Assembly: GCF_008933155.1 (NCBI RefSeq) | Contig: NZ_WBVP01000001.1 | Coordinates: 186,001 to 250,000, forward strand | Length of the DNA stretch: 64,000 nt | Reading direction: 5' to 3' | DNA from: Aliivibrio finisterrensis | Lineage (GTDB): Bacteria > Pseudomonadota > Gammaproteobacteria > Enterobacterales > Vibrionaceae | Part shown: positions 1 through 9,705 of the stretch, one piece after another | How positions within the stretch are numbered: the stretch's first letter is position 1 | Layout: each line of letters begins with the position of its first letter | Translations under genes and position numbers: made by a program | The notes under the pieces: model-generated | The model's database searches: none | What the model was told of the DNA's origin: nothing | The model's input: the letters and a program-made list of their open reading frames with translations, nothing else

Positions 1-2
1 GC

Positions 3-422
3 CCATTCGAGCAATTTGAAGAAGCGATTTTCGACGAAGTCATGCAAATTAACGTTAAAGCGCAATTCTTAATGACTCAGGCTCTACTGCCTGTGTTACA
101 ACAATCTGATGATGCTCGAATTATTTTCACCACCTCTACTGTAGGTCACCAAGGTCGTGCTTTTTGGGGAGCTTATGCTATCTCAAAATTTGCTACTGAA
201 GGCATGATGCAAACATTAGCACATGAAATGGAAGGTACTCAGGTTAAAGTAAACGCAATTAATCCAGGTGGAACTCATACACGTATGCGTGCTCAAGCTT
301 TTCCTGCTGAGGATATTAGCTTACTTAAAACACCAAAAGATTTAATGCCGTTATATGTTTATTTAATGGCACCTGAAAGTATTAACGTAAATGGTCAGTG
401 TATTGATGCACAACCAAAATAG
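3..422 (+). CDS. yciK: YciK-like short-chain dehydrogenase (3' part)
   Basis: The 5' end lies outside the window; the frame is open from base 3. The visible 139 residues are the C-terminal half of a classical short-chain dehydrogenase/reductase. An Asn in the VMQINVKA stretch corresponds to the family's helix-4 Asn, a TTSTVG strand carries the catalytic Ser/Thr region, and YAISK is the Tyr-x3-Lys catalytic pair. The NPGGTHT turn follows, where these enzymes contact the cofactor. Position next to rluB, yciO, rnm and trp matches yciK of enterics and vibrios, which supports the symbol. The substrate of YciK is not established. A hairpin shared with the convergent rluB follows the stop. Confidence 0.85.
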   Translation, partial: PFEQFEEAIFDEVMQINVKAQFLMTQALLPVLQQSDDARIIFTTSTVGHQGRAFWGAYAISKFATEGMMQTLAHEMEGTQVKVNAINPGGTHTRMRAQAFPAEDISLLKTPKDLMPLYVYLMAPESINVNGQCIDAQPK

Positions 423-461
423 TTTCTGATATTGATATATCACCAATCGTATTAAAAATAA

Positions 462-500
462 AAAAGGGTTGAAACCATATGGATTCAACCCTTTTTATTT
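462..500. terminator. Bidirectional terminator between yciK and rluB
   Basis: AAAAAGGGTTGAA and TTCAACCCTTTTT form a long stem around a short loop, with A-rich and T-rich flanks. It can therefore act as an intrinsic terminator for both convergent genes. Confidence 0.8.
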
Positions 501-527
501 GCTTTTAGCTTAATTCAACACGTTAGC

Positions 528-1604
528 TTAACGCTGTCTTGGTGCTGATTTAGGTGCTTTACCATTTGGTGAAAATTTACTTCTCACAGGCTTAGAGCCC
601 GCAGCTGGCTTCTTGCCCTTACCGCTCGGTTTGCCCGTTGGTTTACTTGTTGGCTTGCCTGCTGGTTTAGCATCACTATTTGAATTGCGCGGTAATGAAC
701 TGCCTACTGGCTTTTTATTATTACGACCACGGCGACCACCAGAAGTATTACGATCTTCAACGGTACGTTCATCATGACGCTTCACTGCACGACGGATTTT
801 TTGAGATTTAGACTTCGCACGCTTGCGAGACTCTTTATCTACATCCAATAGGCTTTCTTTTTCATGTGGAAGTTCAACCATTTCACGAAGGTAGTTAACT
901 TCCTTCAGTTCAAGTTCCATCCAGCCACCACGAGGCAGTGCTTTTTCTAAGAAGATATCACCATAGCGAACACGCTTTAGACGACTAACTGTTACACCTT
1001 GAGAATCCCATAGGCGACGAACTTCACGGTTACGACCTTCGTTAATTACTACATAGAAAGTATGGTTCATACCTTCACCGCCAGCATACATAACGTCTTC
1101 GAAACGTGCTTCACCATCTTCCAGTTTTACACCAGAAACTAGGTTTTTAACCATTTTGTCGTTAACTTCACCAAATACACGACACATGTATTCACGTTCA
1201 ACTTTGCGGCTAGGATGCATAAGACGGTTTGCTAACTCACCATCAGTGGTGAACAACAATAGACCTGCGGTATTGGCATCAAGACGACCAACAGATACCC
1301 AACGTGAGTCTTTAATTTTTGGTAGGCGATCAAAAACAGTACGACGACCTTCTGGATCATGACGAGTACATAGCTCACCTTCTGGTTTATGGTAAGCAAG
1401 CACACGACAAATCACATCAGTAGACTCTTTTACTGATACAACATGGCCATCAATACGAATTTTTGCATCGACATTTTCTAGGCGATCACCTAGCTTTGCT
1501 ATCTGACCATCGACACTAACACGATTAGACTGAATCATCGTTTCTAATTCACGACGAGAACCAAGACCTGCTCGTGCTAATACTTTCTGTAATTTTTCGC
1601 TCAT
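528..1604 (-). CDS. rluB: 23S rRNA pseudouridine(2605) synthase RluB
   Basis: RluB isomerises U2605 of 23S rRNA to pseudouridine. The N-terminal ~60 residues form an S4 RNA-binding domain ([13 protein letters not shown]...). The RsuA/RluB-type catalytic core follows, with the motif [11 protein letters not shown] where Asp109 is the expected nucleophile. After about residue 255 the protein becomes a basic, low-complexity tail rich in Lys, Pro, Gly and Ser ([12 protein letters not shown]), longer than in E. coli RluB and probably an unstructured RNA-binding extension. The gene is single and convergent to yciK. The ATG start gives a normal N-terminus just before the S4 domain. Confidence 0.93.
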   Translation of the reverse strand: MSEKLQKVLARAGLGSRRELETMIQSNRVSVDGQIAKLGDRLENVDAKIRIDGHVVSVKESTDVICRVLAYHKPEGELCTRHDPEGRRTVFDRLPKIKDSRWVSVGRLDANTAGLLLFTTDGELANRLMHPSRKVEREYMCRVFGEVNDKMVKNLVSGVKLEDGEARFEDVMYAGGEGMNHTFYVVINEGRNREVRRLWDSQGVTVSRLKRVRYGDIFLEKALPRGGWMELELKEVNYLREMVELPHEKESLLDVDKESRKRAKSKSQKIRRAVKRHDERTVEDRNTSGGRRGRNNKKPVGSSLPRNSNSDAKPAGKPTSKPTGKPSGKGKKPAAGSKPVRSKFSPNGKAPKSAPRQR

Positions 1605-1951
1605 TTTTTACCTTATAATGTCGCCTTCACAGGCGTCAATTAACTTTTATTAATCAAGAACCTACCAAGTTCAGATAGTGTTTCTCAATCATTTTAGAAT
1701 TCTATGGTGGTGATTATACAATAAGGTTGTGATGAATAGTAAAAAATTAACAACATTTTATGCCATGAAGTGTTTTTCCGTATGATTAAAACTGCTGTGT
1801 TTAAAACAGCATTCATTCATACTAAAAGGAAATCCAAATGGAAAAGTTAGGATTGTGAACCAACTGCATTTATTAGCTATTACAAATACCCTAAAATAAA
1901 TATAAAAATAGCCAGTCAATACTGGCTATTTATACTTACTTGTCTTTTAAA
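1605..1951. other. Intergenic region rluB/yciO
   Basis: About 350 AT-rich bases between two minus-strand genes. It should contain the rluB promoter. A small imperfect stem (CTGCTGTGTTTAAAACAGCA) lies near 1790-1812, and the yciO terminator lies at the right end. I see no convincing ORF or RNA gene. Confidence 0.4.
1905..1933 (-). terminator. Terminator after yciO
   Basis: On the minus strand ATAGCCAGT/ACTGGCTAT forms a stem with a 4-base loop, followed by a T-rich stretch, about 20 bases after the yciO stop. Confidence 0.7.
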
Positions 1952-2575
1952 TTATTGAAATGGGCTTGGATCACCAGCGCCAATACGAACCACATTGATT
2001 TCATCGTCACTAAAATCAACCACGGTTGTTGGCTGTTCACCTAAATAACCACCATTCATAATTAAGTCCACGGCGTGCTCAAGCTGATCTCGGATCGCTT
2101 CTGGATCTGACTCTGCCATTTCATTGCCTGGTAAAATCAACGTCGTAGACATTAGCGGTTCACCTAATGCTTCTAACAAATCAAGAGCGATCTTATTATC
2201 CGGTACACGCATACCTATTGTTTTACGCTTTGGATTCATAAGACGACGTGGAACTTCCTTAGTCCCTTTAAAGATAAAGGTATAAGCCCCCGGTGTATTG
2301 TTCTTCAGTAATCGGAAAATGCTATTGTCGACACGTGCATAGATTGATAACTCTGACAGATCTCGACATAACAATGTAAAGTTGTGCTTATCATCTAAAC
2401 GACGGATCTGGCAAATACGCTCTAATGCTTGTTTATTCTCAAGCTGACAACCTAAAGCGTAACCCGAGTCGGTTGGATAAATAACGACACCACCATCTCT
2501 AATGATGGCAACCGCTTGACTAATTAAGCGTGCTTGTGGGTTTTCTGGATGTACGTAAAAAAATTGGCTCATCAT
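1952..2575 (-). CDS. yciO: YrdC/Sua5-family protein YciO
   Basis: A 207-residue member of the YrdC/Sua5/YciO superfamily, which as a group binds nucleotide and RNA; Sua5/TsaC make threonylcarbamoyl-AMP for tRNA t6A. The N-terminal GGVVIYPTDSGYALGC stretch is the family's signature, followed by KHNFTLLCRDL and, later, RVPDN. The YciO branch is usually considered distinct from TsaC, and its exact role is unsettled. The gene lies 43 bases downstream of rnm on the same strand, the same pairing as in E. coli. The start could be either of the two adjacent Met codons; an AGGAGG-like Shine-Dalgarno lies just upstream. Confidence 0.88.
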   Translation of the reverse strand: MMSQFFYVHPENPQARLISQAVAIIRDGGVVIYPTDSGYALGCQLENKQALERICQIRRLDDKHNFTLLCRDLSELSIYARVDNSIFRLLKNNTPGAYTFIFKGTKEVPRRLMNPKRKTIGMRVPDNKIALDLLEALGEPLMSTTLILPGNEMAESDPEAIRDQLEHAVDLIMNGGYLGEQPTTVVDFSDDEINVVRIGAGDPSPFQ

Positions 2576-2618
2576 TCCTCCTGCCTAGCAGGTCGTTGTT
2601 ATTATTTAAGGATTAAGC

Positions 2619-3464
2619 CTACTCAAACGTTGGTAAATCCCATTCTTGCCATACTGGAACTACCCCTTCAGGTAGCCATAAATTTCTTCCTAATTCTGTC
2701 CAAGGCGACGGATAATGAAAATCAGACCCCTGTGATGCCGCTAGTTCATATTGAATTGCATAATCTGCAAGAACTCGACGCTCTTGAACACCTTGTTGAG
2801 GTAGAGCAACTTCCATTGCATCCCCTTTTGCTTCAACAAATGCAGCTAATAATCGCTTTACCCATTTTGCGGTCAACTTATAACGACCAGGATGAGCAAG
2901 TACAGCGGTTCCTCCCGCGTTATGAATGACCTTAACGGCTTCTTCGATTGAACACCATTCTGGTGGAACATAGCCTATGTTATTGCGTGTTAAGAACTTT
3001 TTGAATACCGCTTGCATCGTTTTTGCATGGCCTTGGTCAACTAACCACTTTCCAAAATGAGCTCGGGTTAGTGAACCTCCATCAGCAAGTGCCATTGCGC
3101 CTTCTAACGCCCCAACATAACCCGATTTTTCAAGACGTTCTGCCATTTTTCGAGCGCGAGCATCTCTACGTTGCGCTTGTTCTTCTATCAATGCAATTAA
3201 TTCAGGGTGATTTACATCAATATTAAGACCAACAACATGAATATCCTTGTTGCTCCATAATGTTGAAATTTCAATACCATCAATTAAATGCACTGGTAAT
3301 GCTTTTTCTTTAATCGTTTGATGCGCTTCAGCTAATCCTGCAACGGTATCATGATCAGTAATAGCAAGTACTTTCACATCAAAAGTAACCGCTCTTTCTA
3401 CTAATTCAGCAGGAGACATGCGTCCATCTGACGCTGTTGTGTGACTATGTAGGTCTATTTTCAT
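2619..3464 (-). CDS. rnm: PHP-family 5'-3' exoribonuclease Rnm (RNase AM)
   Basis: A 281-residue PHP-domain phosphoesterase. The metal-binding motifs are visible: [11 protein letters not shown] at the N-terminus, [10 protein letters not shown] near residue 36, GIEIS, AHPGRY near residue 190 and GSDFHYP near residue 248. The E. coli homologue (YciV/TrpH, now Rnm) is a 5'-3' exonuclease that matures the 5' ends of rRNAs and degrades short RNA. The gene diverges from the trp leader: its ATG is only about 25 bases from the trp operator, so TrpR binding could in principle also touch its promoter (inference). Confidence 0.9.
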   Translation of the reverse strand: MKIDLHSHTTASDGRMSPAELVERAVTFDVKVLAITDHDTVAGLAEAHQTIKEKALPVHLIDGIEISTLWSNKDIHVVGLNIDVNHPELIALIEEQAQRRDARARKMAERLEKSGYVGALEGAMALADGGSLTRAHFGKWLVDQGHAKTMQAVFKKFLTRNNIGYVPPEWCSIEEAVKVIHNAGGTAVLAHPGRYKLTAKWVKRLLAAFVEAKGDAMEVALPQQGVQERRVLADYAIQYELAASQGSDFHYPSPWTELGRNLWLPEGVVPVWQEWDLPTFE

Positions 3465-3472
3465 AATAATTC

Positions 3473-3507
3473 TTGACTTTCACCCCTCGCACTAGTTTAC
3501 TAGTACG
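3473..3507 (+). promoter_or_regulatory. trp promoter and TrpR-type operator
   Basis: A -35 box TTGACT (3473-3478) and -10 TTTACT (3496-3501) are separated by 17 bases. The -10 is embedded in ACTAGTTTACTAGTAC (3491-3506), nearly identical to the E. coli trp operator core ACTAGTTAACTAGTAC and in the same place relative to the -10. Repression by TrpR-tryptophan is the expected control. Confidence 0.88.
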
Positions 3508-3566
3508 CAGTTAAACGCTTTCTCACCAAATTTAATATTGGTCTTTGTTTTAATAGTAGGTACTTT

Positions 3567-3644
3567 ATGTCACAGCTTAGCAAACAACAAGCATTCTTAA
3601 AAACTAGCGTGATGACAAAACGATGGTGGCACTACTTCGGGTAG
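3567..3644 (+). CDS. trpL: trp operon leader peptide
   Basis: A 25-codon ORF 60 bases downstream of the trp promoter, ending KRWWHYFG. The tandem Trp codons (TGGTGG, 3624-3629) are the tryptophan sensor of classical attenuation: stalling at them when Trp-tRNA is scarce favours the antiterminator. The stop codon lies inside the first hairpin. There is a modest purine-rich stretch (AGTAGG) upstream of the ATG. The peptide itself is presumed to have no other role. Confidence 0.93.
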   Translation: MSQLSKQQAFLKTSVMTKRWWHYFG

Positions 3645-3710
3645 TGTTTTTGTGCTGAATTAACGATTTTGACATAAAAATTATTACCCGCATTTGAGCG
3701 GGTTTTTTTA
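3630..3710 (+). promoter_or_regulatory. trp attenuator (pause hairpin, antiterminator, terminator)
   Basis: The pause hairpin is CACTAC / GTAGTG (3630-3646) with a UUCG-type loop. The terminator is CCCGC (3687-3691) / GCGGG (3698-3702) followed by seven T. CGGGTA (3638-3643) is complementary to TACCCG (3685-3690), giving the alternative antiterminator that would sequester the 5' arm of the terminator. The three mutually exclusive pairings are exactly the trp attenuation design. Confidence 0.9.
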
Positions 3711-3873
3711 TGCCTAATGTAATCAGCATCCTCAGTGATAGATGAAAATCTAAACAGTCAGTCATTCAGCCCTCACAAGTTTTAAGAAAAGAGTGGCAAC
3801 AAAAGTGAAATATGCGACTATGAAAACCAATAAAAATGTAACATTAATTCAACGCATTAGCAGGGAGGCTGAA

Positions 3874-5460
3874 ATGCAGTCAGTAATGTCCAATGATGGT
3901 CAACTAGAAGTGCTTTCCCTTGACGTTCCATACGTCTCTGATCCAACCCAACTTTATTCCACTCTATGTGAAAATAAAGAGATGAGTCTATTGCTCGAAG
4001 GGGCTGAAGTTAACTCAAAACAAAACATCATAAGCTTAATGCTAATAGATGCAGCGGTCCGAATTCATTGTTTTGATAAAGAAGTAACACTGGAAGCGTT
4101 AACAGCAAATGGAGAATCCTTATTACACTCCTTAGCTCAATCTATTCCAGCTTCTCTTATTAGCCTTTCTTCTAAATCCATACTGACATTACAGTTCCCA
4201 AATATTAATCAAGATCTTGATGAAGACAGTCGCTTACGAGAACTCTCCTCTTTTGATGCACTGCGTTTTATTCAAAATCAATTCAATGTAACTGGTTTAC
4301 CCTCTAATGCACTCTTTTTAGGTGGGCTATTTGCTTATGACTTAGTCGCTAACTTTGAAAACCTTGGTGAGGCAGAGACTACAAACAAATGCCCTGATTA
4401 TGTATTTTATGTAGCCGAATCACTGTTAGTTATCGATCATCAAACGGAAACGTCAGTACTTCAAGGCTCACTGTTTAATGCTGATGCAACAATCAAAACA
4501 AACCTTTCTGATCGACTTACTGAAATTAAAGCATTTTGCTCAGAGCCGCATACCGTACCAGAAGCACCAACGCTAGAAAGCTGTGAAGCAATTCCAAGTG
4601 TGTCAGATGAAGATTTCTGTCAAACCGTATTAAATTTAAAAGAATTTGTAATTAAAGGGGATATTTTCCAAGTTGTTCCTTCTCGACGCTTTACTTTGCC
4701 ATGCCCTGCTCCCTTAGCGGCTTATCGTGAACTTAAAATCGGCAATCCAAGCCCTTATATGTTTTATCTGCAAGATCGTGATTTCACCCTGTTTGGTGCA
4801 TCGCCAGAATCTGCATTGAAGTACGGTATAGAAACCAACCAAGTTGAGATTTACCCAATTGCAGGCACCCGTCAACGTGGTAAAAACAGCGATGGTTCTA
4901 TCAACCATGATTTAGATAGCCGCATTGAATTAGAACTGCGTTGTGATACCAAAGAAAACGCAGAGCATATGATGTTGGTTGACTTGGCTCGTAATGATAT
5001 TGCTCGTATTTCTGAAGCTGGCACCCGCTATGTAGCCGATCTTCTAAAAGTTGATCGCTACAGCCATGTCATGCATCTGGTTTCTCGTGTTGTTGGCCAA
5101 CTTAGAGGGGATCTTGATGCCCTTCATGCTTATCAAGCGTGCATGAATATGGGAACCTTGACTGGCGCACCAAAAATTCGTGCTATGCAGCTTATTCGCG
5201 ATGTAGAAAAAACACGTCGAGGCACTTATGGTGGCGCTGTTGGTTACTTAACGGGGGATGGCAACATGGATACGTGTATTGTTATTCGTTCAGCCTATGT
5301 TGAAGACGGTATCGCTCAAGTTCAAGCCGGAGCTGGTGTGGTTTATGATTCCAACCCACAAGCTGAAGCTGATGAAACTCGTGGAAAAGCACAAGCGGTG
5401 ATCTCTGCGATTCAAAAAGCACACTTAGCTCAACCAATAAACGCGAAGGAGAATAACTAA
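3874..5460 (+). CDS. trpE: Anthranilate synthase component I TrpE
   Basis: TrpE with TrpG converts chorismate and glutamine to anthranilate, the first step of tryptophan synthesis. I chose the ATG at 3874 (528 residues) because AGGGAGG sits 5 bases upstream and the N-terminus then matches the length of other TrpE proteins. A longer frame from GTG 3793 or ATG 3820 lacks a comparable ribosome site. LLLEGAEVNSK near the N-terminus is the region of the tryptophan feedback site (LLLES in E. coli). The chorismate-binding C-terminal half contains PSPYMFYL, the GASPES strand, PIAGTRQRG, DLARNDIAR and TLTGAPKIRAM. The stop overlaps the trpG start (TAATG), indicating translational coupling. Confidence 0.93.
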   Translation: MQSVMSNDGQLEVLSLDVPYVSDPTQLYSTLCENKEMSLLLEGAEVNSKQNIISLMLIDAAVRIHCFDKEVTLEALTANGESLLHSLAQSIPASLISLSSKSILTLQFPNINQDLDEDSRLRELSSFDALRFIQNQFNVTGLPSNALFLGGLFAYDLVANFENLGEAETTNKCPDYVFYVAESLLVIDHQTETSVLQGSLFNADATIKTNLSDRLTEIKAFCSEPHTVPEAPTLESCEAIPSVSDEDFCQTVLNLKEFVIKGDIFQVVPSRRFTLPCPAPLAAYRELKIGNPSPYMFYLQDRDFTLFGASPESALKYGIETNQVEIYPIAGTRQRGKNSDGSINHDLDSRIELELRCDTKENAEHMMLVDLARNDIARISEAGTRYVADLLKVDRYSHVMHLVSRVVGQLRGDLDALHAYQACMNMGTLTGAPKIRAMQLIRDVEKTRRGTYGGAVGYLTGDGNMDTCIVIRSAYVEDGIAQVQAGAGVVYDSNPQAEADETRGKAQAVISAIQKAHLAQPINAKENN

Positions 5461-6068
5461 TGGCTCATATTGTATTGCTCGATAACTTTGACTCCTTTAC
5501 TTACAACTTGGTTGACCAATTTCGCTCTCTTGGCTATCCAGTTACTATTTATCGAAATAGCTTATCGGCAAGTGCTTTTGAAGAAGCGCTAAACAAATTA
5601 GATAACCCGATAGTTGTACTATCTCCAGGACCAGGTGCGCCATCAGAAGCCGGCTGTATGCCTGAAGTCATTCAACGCTTAAAAGGCAAAGTACCTATGA
5701 TTGGCATTTGTCTTGGCCACCAAGCCATTGTAGAAGCGTATGATGGGACGGTTGCCGGTGCTGGCGAAATCGTTCATGGTAAATCGGCAATGATGAGCCA
5801 TAACCAACACGCTATTTTTGATGGGTTACCAAATCCACTCTCTATTGCACGTTATCACTCTTTGGTGGCGACAAAGGTAACCGAACAATTAACCATTACA
5901 GCAAGCGTTGATGATTTAGTCATGGCGGTGATCCAAGAAGAAGATAAAGTGTGCGGATTCCAATTTCATCCTGAATCCATTTTAACGACGCAAGGCGCTG
6001 AACTACTCATTAATACATTAAACTGGGCTTTAAATTTAGATTCAAGCCGTTCAGATAATAAAGAATAA
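5460..6068 (+). CDS. trpG: Anthranilate synthase component II TrpG (glutamine amidotransferase)
   Basis: A class I glutamine amidotransferase supplying ammonia to TrpE. Visible motifs are LSPGPGAPSEAG (residues 55-65), the nucleophile Cys84 in GICLGHQ, and the C-terminal HPES (about 170) holding the catalytic His and Glu. It is a free-standing 202-residue subunit, unlike the TrpGD fusion of E. coli, as is normal in Vibrionaceae. The first base is shared with the trpE stop codon. Confidence 0.95.
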   Translation: MAHIVLLDNFDSFTYNLVDQFRSLGYPVTIYRNSLSASAFEEALNKLDNPIVVLSPGPGAPSEAGCMPEVIQRLKGKVPMIGICLGHQAIVEAYDGTVAGAGEIVHGKSAMMSHNQHAIFDGLPNPLSIARYHSLVATKVTEQLTITASVDDLVMAVIQEEDKVCGFQFHPESILTTQGAELLINTLNWALNLDSSRSDNKE

Positions 6069-6078
6069 GGATATTCTC

Positions 6079-7086
6079 ATGACTCAAATTGAATCCATTT
6101 TCACTAAATTGTATGACCAAACCTCGCTTTCAGAAACAGAAAGCCAAGTTCTTTTTGATGCCATAATTAAAGGCGAGTTAGAGCCTATTCTGCTTACTGC
6201 TGCTCTAACCTGTTTAAAAATCAAAGGGGAAACACCAAACGAAATTGCAGGCGCAGCAAAAGCACTGCTTGAAAATGCCAATGAATTCCCTCGCCCTGAT
6301 TACGATTTCGCAGACATTGTTGGTACAGGTGGTGACGGTTCAAACACGATAAATATCTCCACCACAGCGGCATTTGTTGCTGCGGCATGTGGATTAAAAA
6401 TCGCAAAACACGGTAACCGTGGTGTTTCAAGTAAATCAGGATCTTCTGACGTATTAGATTCATTTGGTATTAATTTAGCCATGTCAGCGCAAGACACACG
6501 AAAAGCAGTCGATGACTTAGGTGTTGCCTTCTTATTTGCACCTCATTATCACGGTGGAGTTCGCCATGCGATGCCAATTCGTCAAACCATGAAAACACGC
6601 ACCATCTTTAATATCCTTGGTCCATTAATCAACCCTGCTCGCCCAAATATTGAACTAATGGGTGTATACGATGAATCTTTAGTTCGCCCTATCGCAGAAA
6701 CCATGGTGAATATGGGAATGAAACGCGCAGCCGTTGTCTTTGGCTCAGGGTTAGATGAAGTCGCGATTCATGGTCCAACAACCGTCGCTGAAATTATTGA
6801 TGGTGAAATCAAAGAATACACATTAACGCCTGAAGATTTTGGTTTAGACACTTATCCACTTGAAGCGATTAAAGGCGGAGAGCCTGAAGAAAACAAAGCG
6901 ATTATTACCAATATTCTGACAGGCAAAGGAACCGATGCTCAACTAGGTGCCATTGCCGTAAACGTTGCACTACTGATGCGCTTGTTTGGTCATGAAGATT
7001 TAAAAGCCAACGCACAAAAAGCAATTGATGTGATGAACTCAGGTAAAGCCTTTGAACTAGTTCAGCAACTGGCTGCACGAGGATAA
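6079..7086 (+). CDS. trpD: Anthranilate phosphoribosyltransferase TrpD
   Basis: Transfers phosphoribose from PRPP to anthranilate. The PRPP-binding GTGGDGSNTINIS motif begins at residue 82, followed by KHGNRGVSSKSGSSD and the anthranilate-side ARPNIELMGVYD region. The length (335 residues) is typical for the unfused enzyme. It starts 10 bases after trpG with an AAGGATA ribosome site, inside the trp operon. Confidence 0.95.
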   Translation: MTQIESIFTKLYDQTSLSETESQVLFDAIIKGELEPILLTAALTCLKIKGETPNEIAGAAKALLENANEFPRPDYDFADIVGTGGDGSNTINISTTAAFVAAACGLKIAKHGNRGVSSKSGSSDVLDSFGINLAMSAQDTRKAVDDLGVAFLFAPHYHGGVRHAMPIRQTMKTRTIFNILGPLINPARPNIELMGVYDESLVRPIAETMVNMGMKRAAVVFGSGLDEVAIHGPTTVAEIIDGEIKEYTLTPEDFGLDTYPLEAIKGGEPEENKAIITNILTGKGTDAQLGAIAVNVALLMRLFGHEDLKANAQKAIDVMNSGKAFELVQQLAARG

Positions 7087-7091
7087 GAAAA

Positions 7092-8504
7092 ATGACACAA
7101 CAACTGTCTGAGCACATCTCAGTAGAAAACACTCAAATGGCTGAAGTGCTGGTAAAAATAGTCAAAGACAAAGCCATTTGGGTAAACGAGCGTAAAGAAA
7201 ACCAGCCTCTTGAAACTTTTAAGTCTGGCCTAACAGACTCTGATCGCAGCTTTTATCAAGCATTAAAAACGGGCAAAACCGAGTTTATCCTTGAATGTAA
7301 AAAAGCATCGCCATCAAAAGGATTAATCCGACAAGATTTTGATCTTAACTACATAGCTTCAGTCTATAACAAGCACGCCAGTGCGATTTCTGTGTTAACG
7401 GACGAAAAGTATTTTCAAGGCAGTTTTGATTTCTTACCAATTATTCGTGACCAAGTTAATCAGCCTATTCTGTGCAAAGATTTTATGATTGATGCATACC
7501 AAGTGTATTTAGCTCGCCATTACGGGGCAGATGCGATTCTACTGATGCTTTCTGTGCTTAACGATGAAGAATACAAAGAGCTTGCAGAAGTCGCTCATTC
7601 ATTTGGCATGGGTGTACTTACTGAAGTCAGTAATGAAGAAGAGTTACACAGAGCGGTTGCATTAGAAGCGCAAGTCATTGGTATTAACAACCGTAATCTA
7701 CGTGATTTATCCACCGACTTGAACCGCACAAAAGAGCTTGCACCACTACTGCCAAAAGGCACAACCATTATTTCTGAGTCTGGTATCTATAACCATCAGC
7801 AAGTAAAAGATCTGGCTAAACATGCTACGGGATTTTTAATTGGTAGCTCACTAATGGCAGAAGACAATCTTGAACTGGCTGCACGAAAAGTGATCCTGGG
7901 TGAAAACAAAGTCTGTGGCTTAACGTCTGTTGAAGATGCAAAAGCAGTTTATGACTCGGGTGCCGTATATGGCGGGCTTATCTTTGTAGAAAAATCACCT
8001 CGCTTTGTTTCATTAGAGACAGCAAAAGCCATCACTCAAGCCACCGCATTAAATTATGTAGGCGTTTTCCAAAACGAGACTGTATCTACAATTGCACAAC
8101 GAGCACATGAACTATCTCTTGATGTGGTTCAATTGCATGGCACAGAGAGTGAGGACTACATTGCAGAGCTAAAACTACAGCTACCAGCGGGTTGCCAAGT
8201 GTGGAATGTTATTTCTGTGTCAGATGACGCACAAAGCATTTCCCTTCCTCAAAGTCTTGCTGATAAAGTGTTGGTAGATTGTAAAGTTGGCACTCAAGCT
8301 GGTGGGACTGGCGTTAGTTTTGATTGGAGTAAACTGCCACATAACGACATTATGCTCGCCGGTGGCTTATCACTAGAGAATACCAAAAAAGCTGCGCAAC
8401 TTGGCTGCTACGGATTAGATTTCAACTCAGGGGTCGAATCGGCACCTGGCAAAAAAGATCACAAAAAATTACGCGCCGTATTTAGCGCATTACGAGATTA
8501 TTAA
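7092..8504 (+). CDS. trpCF: Bifunctional indole-3-glycerol-phosphate synthase / phosphoribosylanthranilate isomerase
   Basis: One 470-residue chain carries two TIM barrels. The N-terminal IGPS domain (about 1-270) has [32 protein letters not shown] and IGINNRNL. The C-terminal PRAI domain (about 275-470) has [18 protein letters not shown] and [10 protein letters not shown]. Together they convert phosphoribosylanthranilate through CdRP to indole-3-glycerol phosphate. The fusion is the enteric/Vibrio form. It follows trpD by only 5 bases. Confidence 0.95.
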   Translation: MTQQLSEHISVENTQMAEVLVKIVKDKAIWVNERKENQPLETFKSGLTDSDRSFYQALKTGKTEFILECKKASPSKGLIRQDFDLNYIASVYNKHASAISVLTDEKYFQGSFDFLPIIRDQVNQPILCKDFMIDAYQVYLARHYGADAILLMLSVLNDEEYKELAEVAHSFGMGVLTEVSNEEELHRAVALEAQVIGINNRNLRDLSTDLNRTKELAPLLPKGTTIISESGIYNHQQVKDLAKHATGFLIGSSLMAEDNLELAARKVILGENKVCGLTSVEDAKAVYDSGAVYGGLIFVEKSPRFVSLETAKAITQATALNYVGVFQNETVSTIAQRAHELSLDVVQLHGTESEDYIAELKLQLPAGCQVWNVISVSDDAQSISLPQSLADKVLVDCKVGTQAGGTGVSFDWSKLPHNDIMLAGGLSLENTKKAAQLGCYGLDFNSGVESAPGKKDHKKLRAVFSALRDY

Positions 8505-8514
8505 GGAAAATATC

Positions 8515-9705
8515 ATGGCAAAATTAGATGCCTACTTCGGCGAATATGGTGGTCAATACGTTCCACAAATCTTAGTTCCAGCTCTTGATCAATTAGAACA
8601 AGCATTCATTGATGCACAAGCAGATGACGATTTCCGCGCTGAGTTTATGACGTTACTGCAAGAATACGCAGGTCGTCCTACTGCCCTAACGCTATGTCGT
8701 AACCTAACCAAGGGCACTAAAACGAAACTGTACTTAAAGCGTGAAGATTTACTGCACGGTGGCGCTCATAAAACTAACCAAGTATTAGGCCAGGCGCTAC
8801 TTGCAAAACGCATGGGTAAAGAAGAAATCATAGCTGAAACTGGTGCAGGTCAACACGGCGTTGCAACTGCGCTTGCTTGTGCTCTGCTTGGCTTAAAGTG
8901 CCGTGTTTACATGGGCGCTAAAGACATTGAACGTCAAAGCCCAAATGTATTCCGTATGGAGCTAATGGGTGCAACAGTGATCCCTGTCCATTCTGGCTCT
9001 TCAACGCTAAAAGATGCCTGTAATGAAGCACTACGTGACTGGTCAGCAACCTACGAAACAGCACACTACCTATTAGGCACAGCTGCTGGCCCTCACCCAT
9101 TCCCGACGATTGTTCGTGATTTCCAACGTATGATTGGTGAAGAAACAAAAATGCAGATCCTTGCGCGTGAAGGTCGACTTCCTGACGCAGTAATCGCATG
9201 TGTAGGTGGCGGTTCAAACGCCATTGGTATGTTTGCCGATTTCATTGAAGAAGAAAGTGTGAAATTAATTGGTGTAGAACCCGCAGGTAAAGGCATTGAT
9301 ACCGACCAACATGGCGCACCACTTAAACACGGTAAAACAGGTATCTTCTTTGGTATGAAAGCCCCACTAATGCAAGATGTGCATGGCCAAATTGAAGAGT
9401 CTTACTCTCTATCTGCAGGGCTTGATTTCCCATCTGTTGGCCCACAACACGCGCATTTAAATGCCATTGGTCGTGCTGAATATGGTTCAGTCACTGATGA
9501 TGAAGCACTAGAGGCATTCCAAACCTTAGCAAAAGGCGAAGGCATTATTCCCGCATTAGAATCGTCTCATGCTCTGGCTTATGCACTTCAACTAGCGCAT
9601 GCTGAACCAGAAAAAGAGCAGTTGTTAGTTGTTAACCTATCAGGCCGTGGTGACAAAGACATCTTCACTGTTCATGACATTCTAAAAGAAAAGGGAGAAA
9701 TCTAA
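8515..9705 (+). CDS. trpB: Tryptophan synthase beta subunit
   Basis: A PLP enzyme joining indole and serine to give tryptophan. The cofactor lysine is Lys86 in HGGAHKTNQ; the phosphate-binding GGGSNAIG loop lies near residue 232, and GPQHAHL and the C-terminal LSGRGDKD are also conserved. Length is standard (396). It starts 10 bases after trpCF with an AAGGA site. The last base of its TAA is the first base of trpA, so alpha and beta are translated in a coupled way. Confidence 0.96.
   Translation: MAKLDAYFGEYGGQYVPQILVPALDQLEQAFIDAQADDDFRAEFMTLLQEYAGRPTALTLCRNLTKGTKTKLYLKREDLLHGGAHKTNQVLGQALLAKRMGKEEIIAETGAGQHGVATALACALLGLKCRVYMGAKDIERQSPNVFRMELMGATVIPVHSGSSTLKDACNEALRDWSATYETAHYLLGTAAGPHPFPTIVRDFQRMIGEETKMQILAREGRLPDAVIACVGGGSNAIGMFADFIEEESVKLIGVEPAGKGIDTDQHGAPLKHGKTGIFFGMKAPLMQDVHGQIEESYSLSAGLDFPSVGPQHAHLNAIGRAEYGSVTDDEALEAFQTLAKGEGIIPALESSHALAYALQLAHAEPEKEQLLVVNLSGRGDKDIFTVHDILKEKGEI

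Noticed and set aside
3793-3873. N-terminal extension of trpE from GTG 3793 or ATG 3820
   Set aside because: ATG 3874 has AGGGAGG at ideal spacing and gives the family's normal N-terminus; the extension is not conserved in TrpE proteins I know.
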